DNA of 64,000 nt from an uncultured Luminiphilus sp. (GCA_943789425.1 CALSUB010000002.1:62001-126000), one strand, 5' to 3'. Shown: positions 34,675-43,958, counted from the stretch's first letter. Numbers and translations are program-made. Notes: generated by a model from the letters alone, not told the origin.

Positions 34675-36497
34675 TGTGCGGCATTGTGGCGGTCGCTGCC
34701 CGACGAGATTGCACCGATATTCTGCTCGAAGGCCTTCGCAGGCTCGAGTACCGTGGATACGACTCAGCTGGGTTTGCGCTCATCGATCGTGCGGGTCAAT
34801 TGTCGAGTCATAAAACCTTAGGTCGCGTTGCTGCGTTAGAGGCTGTGCAAATGGCGACGCCACTGAGCGGTGGCACCGGCATTGCGCACACGCGTTGGGC
34901 AACCCATGGTGCGCCGTCGGTTGCCAACGCCCACCCTCATGTCATTAATGACCGCATCGCGGTGGTGCACAATGGGATTATTGAAAATCACGAACTGTTT
35001 CGGTCAGCGTTAACAGCGCAGGGCTGTGAGTTTGCCTCAGAAACCGACACTGAGGTGGTGGCACATTTGATAGCGCTGGCAATCGAAGAAGGTGGCCACG
35101 ACTTAGTAGCGGCGGTACAGCAGGTTCTGCCAAAACTGCAGGGCGCCTATGCGCTCGCTGTTATTGATCGCGAATCACCTAATCAACTGGTAGTGGCACG
35201 CCAAGGGAGTCCACTGGTGCTGGGCGTTGGTCTCGGGGAATACTTTGCTGGGTCAGACACCCTCGCGTTGCAGTCCGTTACCGATACGTTTATCTACCTC
35301 GAAGAGGGCGATGTCGCCCAGTTGACGGCAGATGGCTATGCCATTTTTAACGTTGAGGGGCAGCCGGTCGATCGAGGCCAAAATCGCCTTGCATTACGCA
35401 CTGAAAATCAAGGGTTGGGTGGCTACGATCACTACATGCGCAAGGAGATTTTCGAGCAACCGGCCAGACTACAGGACACCATTAAGGGCGCCAGCGCGGA
35501 TGATCGTGCATTTGGCGGTAATGCAACGGAGCTGTTTTCGCAGGTTCAGGCGGTACAGATCGTGGCCTGCGGCACCAGTTATCACGCTGGCCTAGTCGCC
35601 CGACACTGGATCGAATCCTTGACGGGACTGCCCTGCCAGGTCGAGGTTGCCTCAGAGTACCGCTATCGCAATGCGGTGGTGCTCCCCAATACCCTCATGG
35701 TGGGTATTTCGCAGTCAGGTGAAACGGCGGATACGTTAGCGGCTTTGGAGCATGTGGGCGTTGAAAACGTGCTGGCAAGGTTGGCGATCTGTAACGTTGA
35801 CCATAGTGCTATGGTTCGTGCCTGCGAGTTGGTGTATTTGACCCAGGCGGGCGCAGAGATCGGCGTGGCATCGACCAAGGCTTTCACGACACAACTCGCT
35901 GCGTTGCTCATGCTGACGTCGCGGTTGGCCCACCATCATGCATCGGACACGCTGGCCACGCAGAATATTGAATCTGCGTTGCAGGAGTTAGCGACGGTGT
36001 CTGACCAGGTGTTGGCGTGCGATGACAAGATCAAAACGTTGGCGCGACGCTTTACCAATAAGCATCATGCCTTATTCCTAGGTCGGGGCATTTATTACCC
36101 CATTGCCATGGAGGGCGCGCTGAAGTTAAAGGAAATTTCTTATATCCATGCCGAAGCCTACCCTGCAGGAGAGCTTAAGCATGGTCCGCTTGCGCTGGTG
36201 GACGAGGATATGCCGGTTGTAGCGGTGGCACCAGATGACCTACTGATGGAAAAACTGCGGTCCAATCTTGAAGAGGTTCGCGCTCGTGGCGGTCACTTAT
36301 TTGTGTTTGCCAGTGAAAAGGCGGGTTATCAATCGGGCCCCAGTTGTGATGTCTTAGAGCTTCCCGTCCCGAGCAATCTTGCGGGTCCCATTGCCTTCAC
36401 CATCGCGTTACAACTGTTGTCATATCACGTCGCGGTAGCCAAGGGTACTGATGTGGACAAGCCCCGTAACCTCGCGAAATCAGTCACAGTGGAGTAA
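34674..36497 (+). CDS. glmS: Glutamine-fructose-6-phosphate aminotransferase
   Basis: GlmS makes glucosamine-6-phosphate for the pathway that GlmU completes. The 607-residue protein (E. coli 609) has the N-terminal Ntn glutaminase with the nucleophile Cys directly after Met ('MCGIVAVAARRD') and 'THGAPSVANAHPH'. It has two SIS domains with 'GTSYHAGLVARHWIE', 'GISQSGETADTLAAL' and the C-terminal 'KPRNLAKSVTVE'. Its ATG overlaps the glmU stop by one base (TAATG), so the two are coupled. I see no glmS ribozyme. Confidence 0.97.
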   Translation: MCGIVAVAARRDCTDILLEGLRRLEYRGYDSAGFALIDRAGQLSSHKTLGRVAALEAVQMATPLSGGTGIAHTRWATHGAPSVANAHPHVINDRIAVVHNGIIENHELFRSALTAQGCEFASETDTEVVAHLIALAIEEGGHDLVAAVQQVLPKLQGAYALAVIDRESPNQLVVARQGSPLVLGVGLGEYFAGSDTLALQSVTDTFIYLEEGDVAQLTADGYAIFNVEGQPVDRGQNRLALRTENQGLGGYDHYMRKEIFEQPARLQDTIKGASADDRAFGGNATELFSQVQAVQIVACGTSYHAGLVARHWIESLTGLPCQVEVASEYRYRNAVVLPNTLMVGISQSGETADTLAALEHVGVENVLARLAICNVDHSAMVRACELVYLTQAGAEIGVASTKAFTTQLAALLMLTSRLAHHHASDTLATQNIESALQELATVSDQVLACDDKIKTLARRFTNKHHALFLGRGIYYPIAMEGALKLKEISYIHAEAYPAGELKHGPLALVDEDMPVVAVAPDDLLMEKLRSNLEEVRARGGHLFVFASEKAGYQSGPSCDVLELPVPSNLAGPIAFTIALQLLSYHVAVAKGTDVDKPRNLAKSVTVE

Positions 36498-36527
36498 TGC
36501 ACAAGAGTAAATTAACAGGAGTTAACG

Positions 36528-36647
36528 ATGGAAATAAATTTTTACATTTGGTGCATTCTAACAATTGCGGTGACAGCATATTCTTGGGTTTTGATCGCAA
36601 AATGGGCAAAGAGAAAAGAGGCGAAACAACAATCCCTCGAAAACTAA
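36528..36647 (+). CDS. Predicted 39-residue single-pass membrane protein
   Basis: This small frame begins 30 bases after glmS with a strong ribosome-binding site (AGGAG at 36517-36521, six bases before ATG). The product starts 'MEINFYIWCILTIAVTAYSW', has one hydrophobic helix (about residues 4-24), and then a basic, Lys/Gln-rich tail ('AKWAKRKEAKQQ'). This suggests a cytoplasmic C-terminus by the positive-inside rule. I do not recognise a family. A 60-codon frame overlapping it in another phase has no ribosome-binding site and looks random. It is probably cotranscribed with glmS; function is unknown. Confidence 0.6.
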   Translation: MEINFYIWCILTIAVTAYSWVLIAKWAKRKEAKQQSLEN

Positions 36648-36901
36648 TTGACTGCTGTGAAACACTCCGCAACGGTTGAGTCGTCTTTTTGACCTCATTG
36701 CTTCATCCGTTCTCCGTGTTGACTATCGTTATTGCCGTGAGTGCAGGCGCGGTAAAATACGGCAACGACCTGCCGTTAGCGTCGCGTTAACCCTGCAGTG
36801 AGCGGTTATTTTGACTTTGCGTGCCGCGACAAAGTGTCGAAAATCAGACGGTTACGGCGAGGCTTGTGCCAAGCCCCACCGCCACCGGAAGAGAAACTTT
36901 A

Positions 36902-37258
36902 TCAGGGGTTGGCAGCTTTGAATGCCTTAATAGCGGCATTGAAGTCAGCTGCCACTTGTTCTTCCCGTGAGACAGCCGCGTTGTAGTCGGCAGCCGCCAG
37001 CGCATAGCGCTCGTCAGCATCGCTATCGCCTTCATCCATCGCCGCTTTTTCAGCGGTCATTTGGTCGTCTACGCAGGTGAGATAGTCAGCGTTAGCGGCT
37101 TGAAAGGCTTTGATTTCGCCTTGTGATGCCACCATGTCTTCCATTGTTGCACTGCCGCCGTCTGGCGTCGGGGGCGCTACTGGAACATCACAGGCGAAAG
37201 CACCGCTCAATGGCGTGGCAAGCAAAGCGAAGACGAGCGCAGCGGGTTTCATATTCAT
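36902..37258 (-). CDS. Small secreted protein of unknown function
   Basis: The 118-residue product has a clear Sec signal peptide ('MNMKPAALVFALLATPLSG') with a likely cleavage after 'AFA', giving a mature protein that begins CDVPV. The first mature residue being Cys raises a lipoprotein possibility, but 'GAFA-C' is a poor lipobox. The rest is acidic, alanine-rich and probably helical, with a second Cys in 'YLTCVDDQM' that could pair with the first. AGGAAA before the ATG supports the start. I do not recognise a family. It faces glmS across a gap (36648-36901) in which I see nothing else. Confidence 0.7.
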   Translation of the reverse strand: MNMKPAALVFALLATPLSGAFACDVPVAPPTPDGGSATMEDMVASQGEIKAFQAANADYLTCVDDQMTAEKAAMDEGDSDADERYALAAADYNAAVSREEQVAADFNAAIKAFKAANP

Positions 37259-37451
37259 TTTAAATTTCCTTTTTTAATCAGCCAAATGTTGGCGTTTTTA
37301 TCGAGACGCTGCCGCGGCGATACGCTACCGGAACCAGGTCGTTATAGATGACCCTGTTATACCAATGAACGCGCCCTGAATAAACCATCTACGTCACATC
37401 TCTTCACAACGTTTATCCAACCCCTAAAGCGCATTCCGTTACACTACGCGC

Positions 37452-39608
37452 ATGGATGTTTCCGATATTTTAAACCCCCTGAATGCCGCGCAGCGAGAGG
37501 CTGTGACTGCGTCCACCAGCAATCAGCTTGTCCTAGCCGGTGCAGGTTCGGGCAAAACACGGGTGCTCGTGCATCGAATCGCCTGGTTGATTCGTGCCGA
37601 GGGATTCTCAGCTCAGTCTGTGTTGGCGGTGACCTTTACCAATAAAGCGGCGCGTGAGATGCGGGGTCGCATCGAAGATATGCTGCAGATGCCGACACAG
37701 GGTCTATGGGTGGGGACTTTCCACGGATTAGCACATCGCTTACTCAAAGCGCATTGGCAGGAGGCGGGTTTACCTCAACAGTTCCAAATTTTAGACAGCG
37801 ACGATCAGTTAAGGGTCGTTAAGCGAGTTTGCCGAGAGCTAGAGCTCGATGACGCTCGCTGGCCACCTAAGCAGGCGCAGTGGTTTATTAATGGACAGAA
37901 AGATGAGGGACTGCGCGCGCGCCATGTCGATGTTCCGCTAGGCGATCTATATGCCAAGACCATGGTGCGCGTGTATGCCGCTTATGAAGAAGCGTGTGAG
38001 CGAGGTGGCCTAGTCGACTTTGCTGAGTTGTTACTTCGTGCGCACGAGTTGTGGCTCAAATCTCCCTCAACGCTCGCCCATTACCAAGCGCGTTTTAAAA
38101 CGATCTTGGTGGACGAGTTTCAAGATACCAACACGATTCAGTATGCGTGGCTGCGTGTTTTAGCCGGACAAACTATTCCGGTGGTTGCAGTGGGTGACGA
38201 CGATCAGTCTATCTACGGCTGGCGTGGCGCAAAAGTCGAAAATATCCAACGATTTTCAGAAGATTTTGCTGGCACAGTGACGGTGAGATTAGAGCAAAAC
38301 TACCGCTCCACCGAGACCATTCTCGAAGCTGCAAACGGCCTCATTTCTCGCAATGCCGGGCGATTGGGTAAAAACTTGTGGACTGAAGGGGAGCGGGGCG
38401 ACCCGATCACGCTGTACGCTGGCTTTAACGAACAAGATGAAGCGCGCTATATCGTAGAACAAGCAGAAACGTGGTGCGACGAGGGGAATCCACGGCGGTC
38501 GGTAGCGATTTTATATCGCTCAAACGCGCAATCACGTGTGTTGGAAGAAGCGCTGCTCCGAGAGCGTATCCCATACCGTATTTATGGGGGGCAGCGATTC
38601 TACGAACGGCTAGAAATTCGTAATGCGCTGGCCTATTTGCGGCTGGCCCAAGCTCGTCGTGACGATGCCGCATTGGAGCGTGTTTTGAATACGCCGCCGC
38701 GTGGCATCGGTAATAAGACAGTAGAAAAACTGAGAGAGGTCGCGAGACGAGACCAAGCGTCCTTGTGGGACGCGATAGACGCGGTGCGCAAGCAGACGCT
38801 GTTACCGGCACGAGCGCTCACTGCGCTCGCGAATTTTCAAGCATTGATTGACGATTTTGGGACATCCGCTGAGACATTATCCCTCGATGAATTCACAGAG
38901 CATGTCATCGAGATGTCAGGATTGATGAATTATCACCGGTCGGAAAAAGGTGAACGTGGGCAAGCGCGGGTGGAAAACTTACAGGAATTGGTTACCGCAA
39001 CACGGCTGTTTGAACCCGAGGACGAGTCGATCTCGCCATTGCAGGCATTTTTGGATAGTGCCGCGCTCGATGCGGGAGAAGGTCAAGCGGACCCCTACGA
39101 GGACAGTATTCAGATGATGACCCTGCACTCGGCGAAAGGATTAGAGTTTCCCTTAGTGTTTATGGCGGGCGTTGAAGAAAACCTGTTCCCCCATCAAATG
39201 TCGTTAGAAGAACCGGGTCGATTGGAAGAGGAACGCCGACTCGCGTATGTGGGGATTACTCGTGCGATGCAAAAATTGATCGTGACCTATGCAGAAAACC
39301 GACGGTTACATGGCAGTGATATGTACAACACACCGTCACGTTTTATCCGAGAGATACCCGGCGAACTCATCGAGGAAGTGCGCCTCAATGGTTCGGTGTC
39401 TCGTCCGCTTGGTTCCTTGTCGCATCATTCCTTGAACGAGCCGCCGGTCGAGGGACTCGATTTGGGTCGTCGGGTTTTGCATCAGGTATTTGGCGAAGGT
39501 GTGGTGACTCAATTTGAAGGTCAGGGCAGTAATGCTAGGGTCGAGGTGAGTTTCAGCGAAGGCAGTAAATGGCTAGTGCTGCAGTATGCGAATCTAACAA
39601 TTCTGTAA
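37452..39608 (+). CDS. uvrD: DNA helicase II UvrD
   Basis: UvrD is the superfamily 1A 3'-5' helicase of excision and mismatch repair. The 718-residue protein (E. coli 720) starts 'MDVSDILNPLNAAQREAV' and has Q motif and Walker A 'LAGAGSGKTRVLVHRI', Ia 'AVTFTNKAAREMRGRI', II 'ILVDEFQDTN', III 'AVGDDDQSIYGWRGA', 'EQNYRST' and V/VI 'TLHSAKGLEFPLVF', 'YVGITRAMQKL'. The UvrD-type C-terminal tail is present, which separates it from Rep. A TACACT six bases before the ATG could make the mRNA leaderless. I see no LexA box. Confidence 0.96.
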   Translation: MDVSDILNPLNAAQREAVTASTSNQLVLAGAGSGKTRVLVHRIAWLIRAEGFSAQSVLAVTFTNKAAREMRGRIEDMLQMPTQGLWVGTFHGLAHRLLKAHWQEAGLPQQFQILDSDDQLRVVKRVCRELELDDARWPPKQAQWFINGQKDEGLRARHVDVPLGDLYAKTMVRVYAAYEEACERGGLVDFAELLLRAHELWLKSPSTLAHYQARFKTILVDEFQDTNTIQYAWLRVLAGQTIPVVAVGDDDQSIYGWRGAKVENIQRFSEDFAGTVTVRLEQNYRSTETILEAANGLISRNAGRLGKNLWTEGERGDPITLYAGFNEQDEARYIVEQAETWCDEGNPRRSVAILYRSNAQSRVLEEALLRERIPYRIYGGQRFYERLEIRNALAYLRLAQARRDDAALERVLNTPPRGIGNKTVEKLREVARRDQASLWDAIDAVRKQTLLPARALTALANFQALIDDFGTSAETLSLDEFTEHVIEMSGLMNYHRSEKGERGQARVENLQELVTATRLFEPEDESISPLQAFLDSAALDAGEGQADPYEDSIQMMTLHSAKGLEFPLVFMAGVEENLFPHQMSLEEPGRLEEERRLAYVGITRAMQKLIVTYAENRRLHGSDMYNTPSRFIREIPGELIEEVRLNGSVSRPLGSLSHHSLNEPPVEGLDLGRRVLHQVFGEGVVTQFEGQGSNARVEVSFSEGSKWLVLQYANLTIL

Positions 39609-39617
39609 GGCGAAATC

Positions 39618-40769
39618 ATGCGTGAGACACAAATACTACCCCTCGTTGTAATCGCACTCGTCGCCGCTTTAGTGAGTGTGGTGGCGATGTGGTCTTTGGA
39701 TCGATCGAAGCAAGGCGTGGATCTGACCAAAACGGTGCGCGGTACTGATGCGTTTATTGAATGGAAGTTAGTCACGACCTGGCCAAAAGGGCTGCCTGGG
39801 CTGGGTGCCGCCCCCGAAAACTTCGCGCGAAGAGTAAACGAAGCGTCAGGGGGTCGGTTGAGAATAAAAGTCTTTGGCGCCGGTGAAATTGTCCCGCCGT
39901 TTGAAGTCTTTGATGCGGTATCTCGACGGGTGGCTGAGGCAGGTCACGGGGCGTCTTACTATTGGAAGGGCAAGATCCCTGCTTCGGTTTTTTACACCGC
40001 AGTGCCGTTTGGGATGACGGCTCAAGAGGCAAACGGCTGGTTGCATTATGGAGGCGGCCTCGAGCTATGGCGCGAACTTTATGCGCCCTTTGGGGTGGTG
40101 CCCTTTGCTGGTGGGAGCACGGGTGTTCAGATGGCGGGTTGGTTCAACAAGCGGTTGAATAACCGAGAGGATTTAGCAGGACTAAAGATGCGTATTCCGG
40201 GCCTTGCCGGAGAGGTATTTGATGCGGCGGGTGGCTCTGCTGTGCGCATTGCAGGTGGTGAGGTGTATACGTCGATGCAGACCGGCGTGATTGATGCCGT
40301 TGAGTGGGTGGGCCCTTATAACGATAGAACGTTGGGCCTAATGGAGGTCGGCGATTACTATTATTATCCCGGTTGGCATGAGCCCGGCGCGATGCTCGAG
40401 ATTATTGTCAACGAGGAGGCGTTGGCGGCTTTACCCGAGGATCTACAGGCTATTGTCACCGTGGCGGCTCGCGCGACCAATAGCGATATGCTCGATGACT
40501 TTACGGCCCATAATAGTGAATCACTTGAAATTTTACTGCGTGACTTTGATATGGAGTTACTACCGTTACCTGACGACGTGATGGATATTCTCTACGAGGA
40601 GAGCCAGGTTGCTGTTCAAGCGCTCATTGATGCAGATCCCATGGCAGCAAAGATTGCCGTTTCGTACTTCGACTTTTTTCAACGTGTGCGGACGTATCAT
40701 GAAATATCCGAGCGGGCTTATCTCAATGGGCGAGACCGAGTAATGCCCCCCGTGTCGTTTACGGAGTAA
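39618..40769 (+). CDS. dctP: TRAP transporter substrate-binding protein, TakP-like (DctP family)
   Basis: This is the periplasmic solute receptor of a tripartite ATP-independent transporter. The 383-residue product has an uncleaved-anchor-like or signal segment (residues 7-25) and the TRAP receptor core. 'LKMRIPGLAGEVF' contains the carboxylate-binding arginine, and 'GVIDAVEWVGPYND' matches the Glu-Trp pair that binds 2-oxoacids in Rhodobacter TakP. A 2-oxo- or 2-hydroxy-acid substrate is therefore likely but unproven. It starts 9 bases after uvrD, and its partners dctQ and dctM lie convergently downstream. Confidence 0.88.
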   Translation: MRETQILPLVVIALVAALVSVVAMWSLDRSKQGVDLTKTVRGTDAFIEWKLVTTWPKGLPGLGAAPENFARRVNEASGGRLRIKVFGAGEIVPPFEVFDAVSRRVAEAGHGASYYWKGKIPASVFYTAVPFGMTAQEANGWLHYGGGLELWRELYAPFGVVPFAGGSTGVQMAGWFNKRLNNREDLAGLKMRIPGLAGEVFDAAGGSAVRIAGGEVYTSMQTGVIDAVEWVGPYNDRTLGLMEVGDYYYYPGWHEPGAMLEIIVNEEALAALPEDLQAIVTVAARATNSDMLDDFTAHNSESLEILLRDFDMELLPLPDDVMDILYEESQVAVQALIDADPMAAKIAVSYFDFFQRVRTYHEISERAYLNGRDRVMPPVSFTE

Positions 40770-41157
40770 TAGGCCTCGTCAACCTTTGATCGTCGATCGC
40801 CACGTAGATAAACTCCCCTTCTGTCACCTTGATCGGTTCGCCGTCTTGCCGTGCATTAATCCAGACCTCAACGAGTATCCGTAACGAACTGCGACCGGTT
40901 TCTAGCACATCGCAATAACAGCTCACGACGGCGCCAACATGCACCGGTGTCAAAAACGACATGCCTTCTATCGCAACCGTTGCGACCCGCCCTCCCGCGA
41001 GCTCCGATGCGGTGATGCTGCCAGCAAGGTCCATTTGTGACAACAACCACCCCCCGAAGATGTCGCCGTTTGCGTTGGTATCCCGAGGCATCGCAATGGT
41101 TTGTAATGCTAAATCACCATAAGGGAGAGGATCAGTGTCGAGTTCTTCAGTTGGCAT
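40759..41157 (-). CDS. yciA: YciA-type acyl-CoA thioesterase
   Basis: This is a hotdog-fold acyl-CoA hydrolase. The 132-residue protein has the family signature 'AMPRDTNANGDIFGGWLLSQ' with the catalytic Asp and Gly in 'NANGDIFGG', then 'VEGMSFLTPVHVG'-like text ('EGMSFLTPVHVGAVVSCY') and 'EVWINARQDGE'. The preferred chain length is not readable. Its 3' end overlaps dctP by 11 bases in convergent orientation, and it follows dctQ-dctM on the same strand with a 67-base gap. Confidence 0.88.
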   Translation of the reverse strand: MPTEELDTDPLPYGDLALQTIAMPRDTNANGDIFGGWLLSQMDLAGSITASELAGGRVATVAIEGMSFLTPVHVGAVVSCYCDVLETGRSSLRILVEVWINARQDGEPIKVTEGEFIYVAIDDQRLTRPITP

Positions 41158-41224
41158 AGCATCTGTTCTCAGAGTGTTTGGCAGCGATGATGATCACATC
41201 GCTCGCGGCACGGGGTTCGGGTCA

Positions 41225-42592
41225 TTATCGCCCCATCACCCCGGGTAACCATAGGACTAAATTGGGCCACCACCACATGAGTGCGAGCAGCAGCAGTTGA
41301 ATTAACACAAACGGCAATACCCCAGAGTAAATAGCGCCGGTACTGACCGTGTCGGGCGCCACACCCCGTAAATAAAACAGTGCAAATCCAAAGGGGGGTG
41401 TTAGAAAAGACGTCTGAAGATTGACGGCGATCATAATGCCAAGCCAAACCGGATCAAACCCCATCGCTAATAAGATAGGCCCCACCACGGGTACGACCAC
41501 GAAAGTGATTTCAATAAAGTCGAGAATAAAGCCCAGCAAAAACATGACCAGCATCACAACTAATAGTGCGGTGTGGGGTCCTCCCCCGAGCGCGTCAAAA
41601 AACGACTCGATCATGGTATCCCCACCAAATCCGCGGAAAACCAGCGAAAACAGCGCTGCACCAATGAGAATGAGAAAAACCATGCTCGTCGTAAATAGGG
41701 TGGACTGTGAGATGTCTTGTAAAACGGGTAGCGAGAGTGCGCCCCGGCTCAGGGCGAGTAACAGCGCCCCCACTGCACCGACGCCGGCTGCTTCTGTGGG
41801 TGTCGCAGCACCCACGAGAATCGATCCGAGCACCAGTCCAATAAGGCCCAGCGGGGGAATCACGGCGGTAACCACCGACCGCATATCGGTCTCTTCAACT
41901 GTTGCTGGCGGCGCACTACTAGGCTGCACTGTCGCTCGGATTAGAACATACGCCAAATACAAAAAGACTAAGACGATGCCAGGCACGATGGCGCCTACAA
42001 AGAGATCCCCCACCGAAACGGTTTGTGTATTGACGATGTTCATTTTTAATTGCGCCTGTTGGTAGGCGCTCGACATGGTATCGCCCAGCAACACGAGTGC
42101 GATCGACGGCGGTATAATTTGCCCTAATGTCCCCGTGGCACAAATAGTGCCTGCCGCCAGTTGTGGTTGATATCCGGCGCGCAACATAGTGGGCAGGGCG
42201 AGCACACCCATGGTGACCACCGTCGCCCCAACGATTCCGGTGCTGGCAGCGAGCAGCGCGCCAACCAGTATCACTGCTAAGCCGAGCCCTCCTGGCCGAG
42301 CGCCGAACATGCCTGCTAGGTTTGCCAGCAGGTCTTCAGCGATTTTTGCTCGTTCTAGGACCACCCCCATTAAAATAAAAAGAGGCACGGCAACCAGCGT
42401 CTCGTTACTCATGGTGCCAAATATCCGGCCGGTTAATGCCGTTAAATAGGCGGCATCAAAATGCCCCAATAAAACACCGAGCGCCGCAAAGCCCAAGGCG
42501 GTGCCCCCTAATGTCAGCGCGACCGGAAAGCCCAGTAGCAATATGCCGCACACGACAACGAACATCGCGAGTGCCAACTGCCCTTCAATCAT
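41225..42592 (-). CDS. dctM: TRAP transporter large permease subunit DctM
   Basis: DctM is the large membrane subunit of the TRAP transporter and couples solute uptake to a sodium gradient. The 455 residues contain about 12 hydrophobic segments and the family motifs 'GFPVALTLGGTALGFA', 'PLFILMGVVLERAKIAEDLL' and 'ATGTLGQIIPPSIALVLLGD'. It overlaps dctQ by four bases. Its receptor is presumably the convergent dctP. Confidence 0.93.
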   Translation of the reverse strand: MIEGQLALAMFVVVCGILLLGFPVALTLGGTALGFAALGVLLGHFDAAYLTALTGRIFGTMSNETLVAVPLFILMGVVLERAKIAEDLLANLAGMFGARPGGLGLAVILVGALLAASTGIVGATVVTMGVLALPTMLRAGYQPQLAAGTICATGTLGQIIPPSIALVLLGDTMSSAYQQAQLKMNIVNTQTVSVGDLFVGAIVPGIVLVFLYLAYVLIRATVQPSSAPPATVEETDMRSVVTAVIPPLGLIGLVLGSILVGAATPTEAAGVGAVGALLLALSRGALSLPVLQDISQSTLFTTSMVFLILIGAALFSLVFRGFGGDTMIESFFDALGGGPHTALLVVMLVMFLLGFILDFIEITFVVVPVVGPILLAMGFDPVWLGIMIAVNLQTSFLTPPFGFALFYLRGVAPDTVSTGAIYSGVLPFVLIQLLLLALMWWWPNLVLWLPGVMGR

Positions 42593-43104
42593 GGTGGATC
42601 CTTATGGCAGAGCACATTGAGCCCCCGTCCGACTTGGGCAATAGCCTGCAATCCCAATAATACGGCCATGGTGGGAATCAGTGTTTTTAAGACATAAACC
42701 AGCGGTAGCCCCCCAGGCTCAGGTGATGTTTCTAGTGCCGACCAGCTGTCCAAGACATATCCAAACGAGCCCACACCAATTAATGCACAGAGGGGAAGTG
42801 TAAAAACAATATGCCCTAAGGTATTCACCCACGCCTTTTGCCGCGCATTAAAACGCCGGTAGAACACATCGACTCGCACATGTTGATCCGCTCCCATGGT
42901 GACCGCAGCACCCAGCATGAACAGTGCAGCGTGGAGATATTGAACAGATTCTTGGGCCGCGATCGCGCCGGTACTGAACCCATAACGCAGCACGACGACG
43001 GCACAGACGGTCACCGCCATCACGGGCACACACCATGCGACAACGACACCCAATAGTGCGATGCTGCGATCGATTGGGGTGTTATGTGAGACATTGTTGC
43101 TCAT
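42589..43104 (-). CDS. dctQ: TRAP transporter small permease subunit DctQ
   Basis: DctQ is the small four-helix subunit. The 171-residue product shows four hydrophobic segments and the family-typical 'RVDVFYRRFNARQKAWVNTL' block. ATG 43104 follows GGGAA; a TTG at 43116 in the same frame is an alternative. It begins the dctQ-dctM pair. The sequence is poorly conserved in general, so context adds weight. Confidence 0.88.
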   Translation of the reverse strand: MSNNVSHNTPIDRSIALLGVVVAWCVPVMAVTVCAVVVLRYGFSTGAIAAQESVQYLHAALFMLGAAVTMGADQHVRVDVFYRRFNARQKAWVNTLGHIVFTLPLCALIGVGSFGYVLDSWSALETSPEPGGLPLVYVLKTLIPTMAVLLGLQAIAQVGRGLNVLCHKDPP

Positions 43105-43181
43105 CGTTTTTCCCAAAGGTTTGTATCACTGAGCCTGAAGGTTATCATTCCACCCCTATAGATTGCAGAAGAGGTGATGCA

Positions 43182-43958
43182 ATGCTGTCCATTCTGTCCC
43201 CCGCAAAAACGCTGGATTTCGATACGGCGCCGTCGACTCGCAAGTCGACGCAGCCGCTATTCTTAGATGAGGCCGCAACGCTGGTGGGTGCGGCGCGTAA
43301 CATGACGCCCGAGGACATCCGATCCTTGATGGGCGTCTCGGAAAAAATCGCGCAGCTTAATCACGAGCGATTCATGAACTGGGCGCCGGATTTTACCCTT
43401 GATAACGCCAAGCAGGCGGTTTTAGCGTTTAAGGGAGATGTTTATACGGGCCTGCGTGCAGACACCCTGAGCACGAAAGAGCTGACTTTTGCACAGAAGC
43501 ATCTGCGCATTTTAAGTGGGCTCTATGGCCTGCTCAGGCCGCTTGATTTGATGCAACCCTATCGGCTTGAGATGGGGCTACCTTTCCATCATGCCGACGG
43601 CAAAAATTTATATGAGTTTTGGGGAGAGTCGATCACTCAACTGCTGGCTAAGCACGTGAAAGCGAGCGGCAGCCCCGTTTTGGTGAACCTCGCGTCTAAT
43701 GAGTATTTTAAATCAGTGCGACCTAAGCTGCTGGATGTCGACATTGTCACGCCGCAATTTCGTGATTTGAAAAATGGGCAATACAAGATGATTTCCTTCT
43801 TTGCAAAAAAGGCCCGTGGCCTGATGGCGCGCTATATTATCGAGGAAGGCCTCAATACGCCGGAAGGGCTGAAGGATTTTACCGGTGAGGGCTATTACTA
43901 CAGCGCCGCTCAGTCTCAAGAAGGGCAGTGGGTGTTTTTGCGCGATGCGCCTCAGTAA
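43182..43958 (+). CDS. yaaA: Peroxide stress protein YaaA (DUF328)
   Basis: YaaA-family proteins protect against oxidative DNA damage by limiting free iron. The 258 residues (E. coli 258) start 'MLSILSPAKTLDFD' and include 'LSGLYGLLRPLDLMQPYRLE' and 'NLASNEYFKSV', the family blocks. GAAGAGG upstream of ATG 43182 sets the start. It converges with the FemAB-like gene over five bases. Confidence 0.93.
   Translation: MLSILSPAKTLDFDTAPSTRKSTQPLFLDEAATLVGAARNMTPEDIRSLMGVSEKIAQLNHERFMNWAPDFTLDNAKQAVLAFKGDVYTGLRADTLSTKELTFAQKHLRILSGLYGLLRPLDLMQPYRLEMGLPFHHADGKNLYEFWGESITQLLAKHVKASGSPVLVNLASNEYFKSVRPKLLDVDIVTPQFRDLKNGQYKMISFFAKKARGLMARYIIEEGLNTPEGLKDFTGEGYYYSAAQSQEGQWVFLRDAPQ

Noticed and set aside
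36497-36679. A 60-codon plus-strand frame overlapping the glmS stop
   Set aside because: It has no ribosome-binding site and its composition looks random. The 39-residue frame in another phase has an ideal AGGAG.
36798-36986. A 62-codon frame antisense to the secreted-protein gene
   Set aside because: It covers the 3' part of a gene with a clear signal peptide and has no ribosome-binding site.
41421-42065. A 214-codon plus-strand frame antisense to dctM
   Set aside because: It is rich in Ser/Thr/Pro/Arg, as antisense translations of membrane-protein genes often are. DctM on the other strand is unmistakable.
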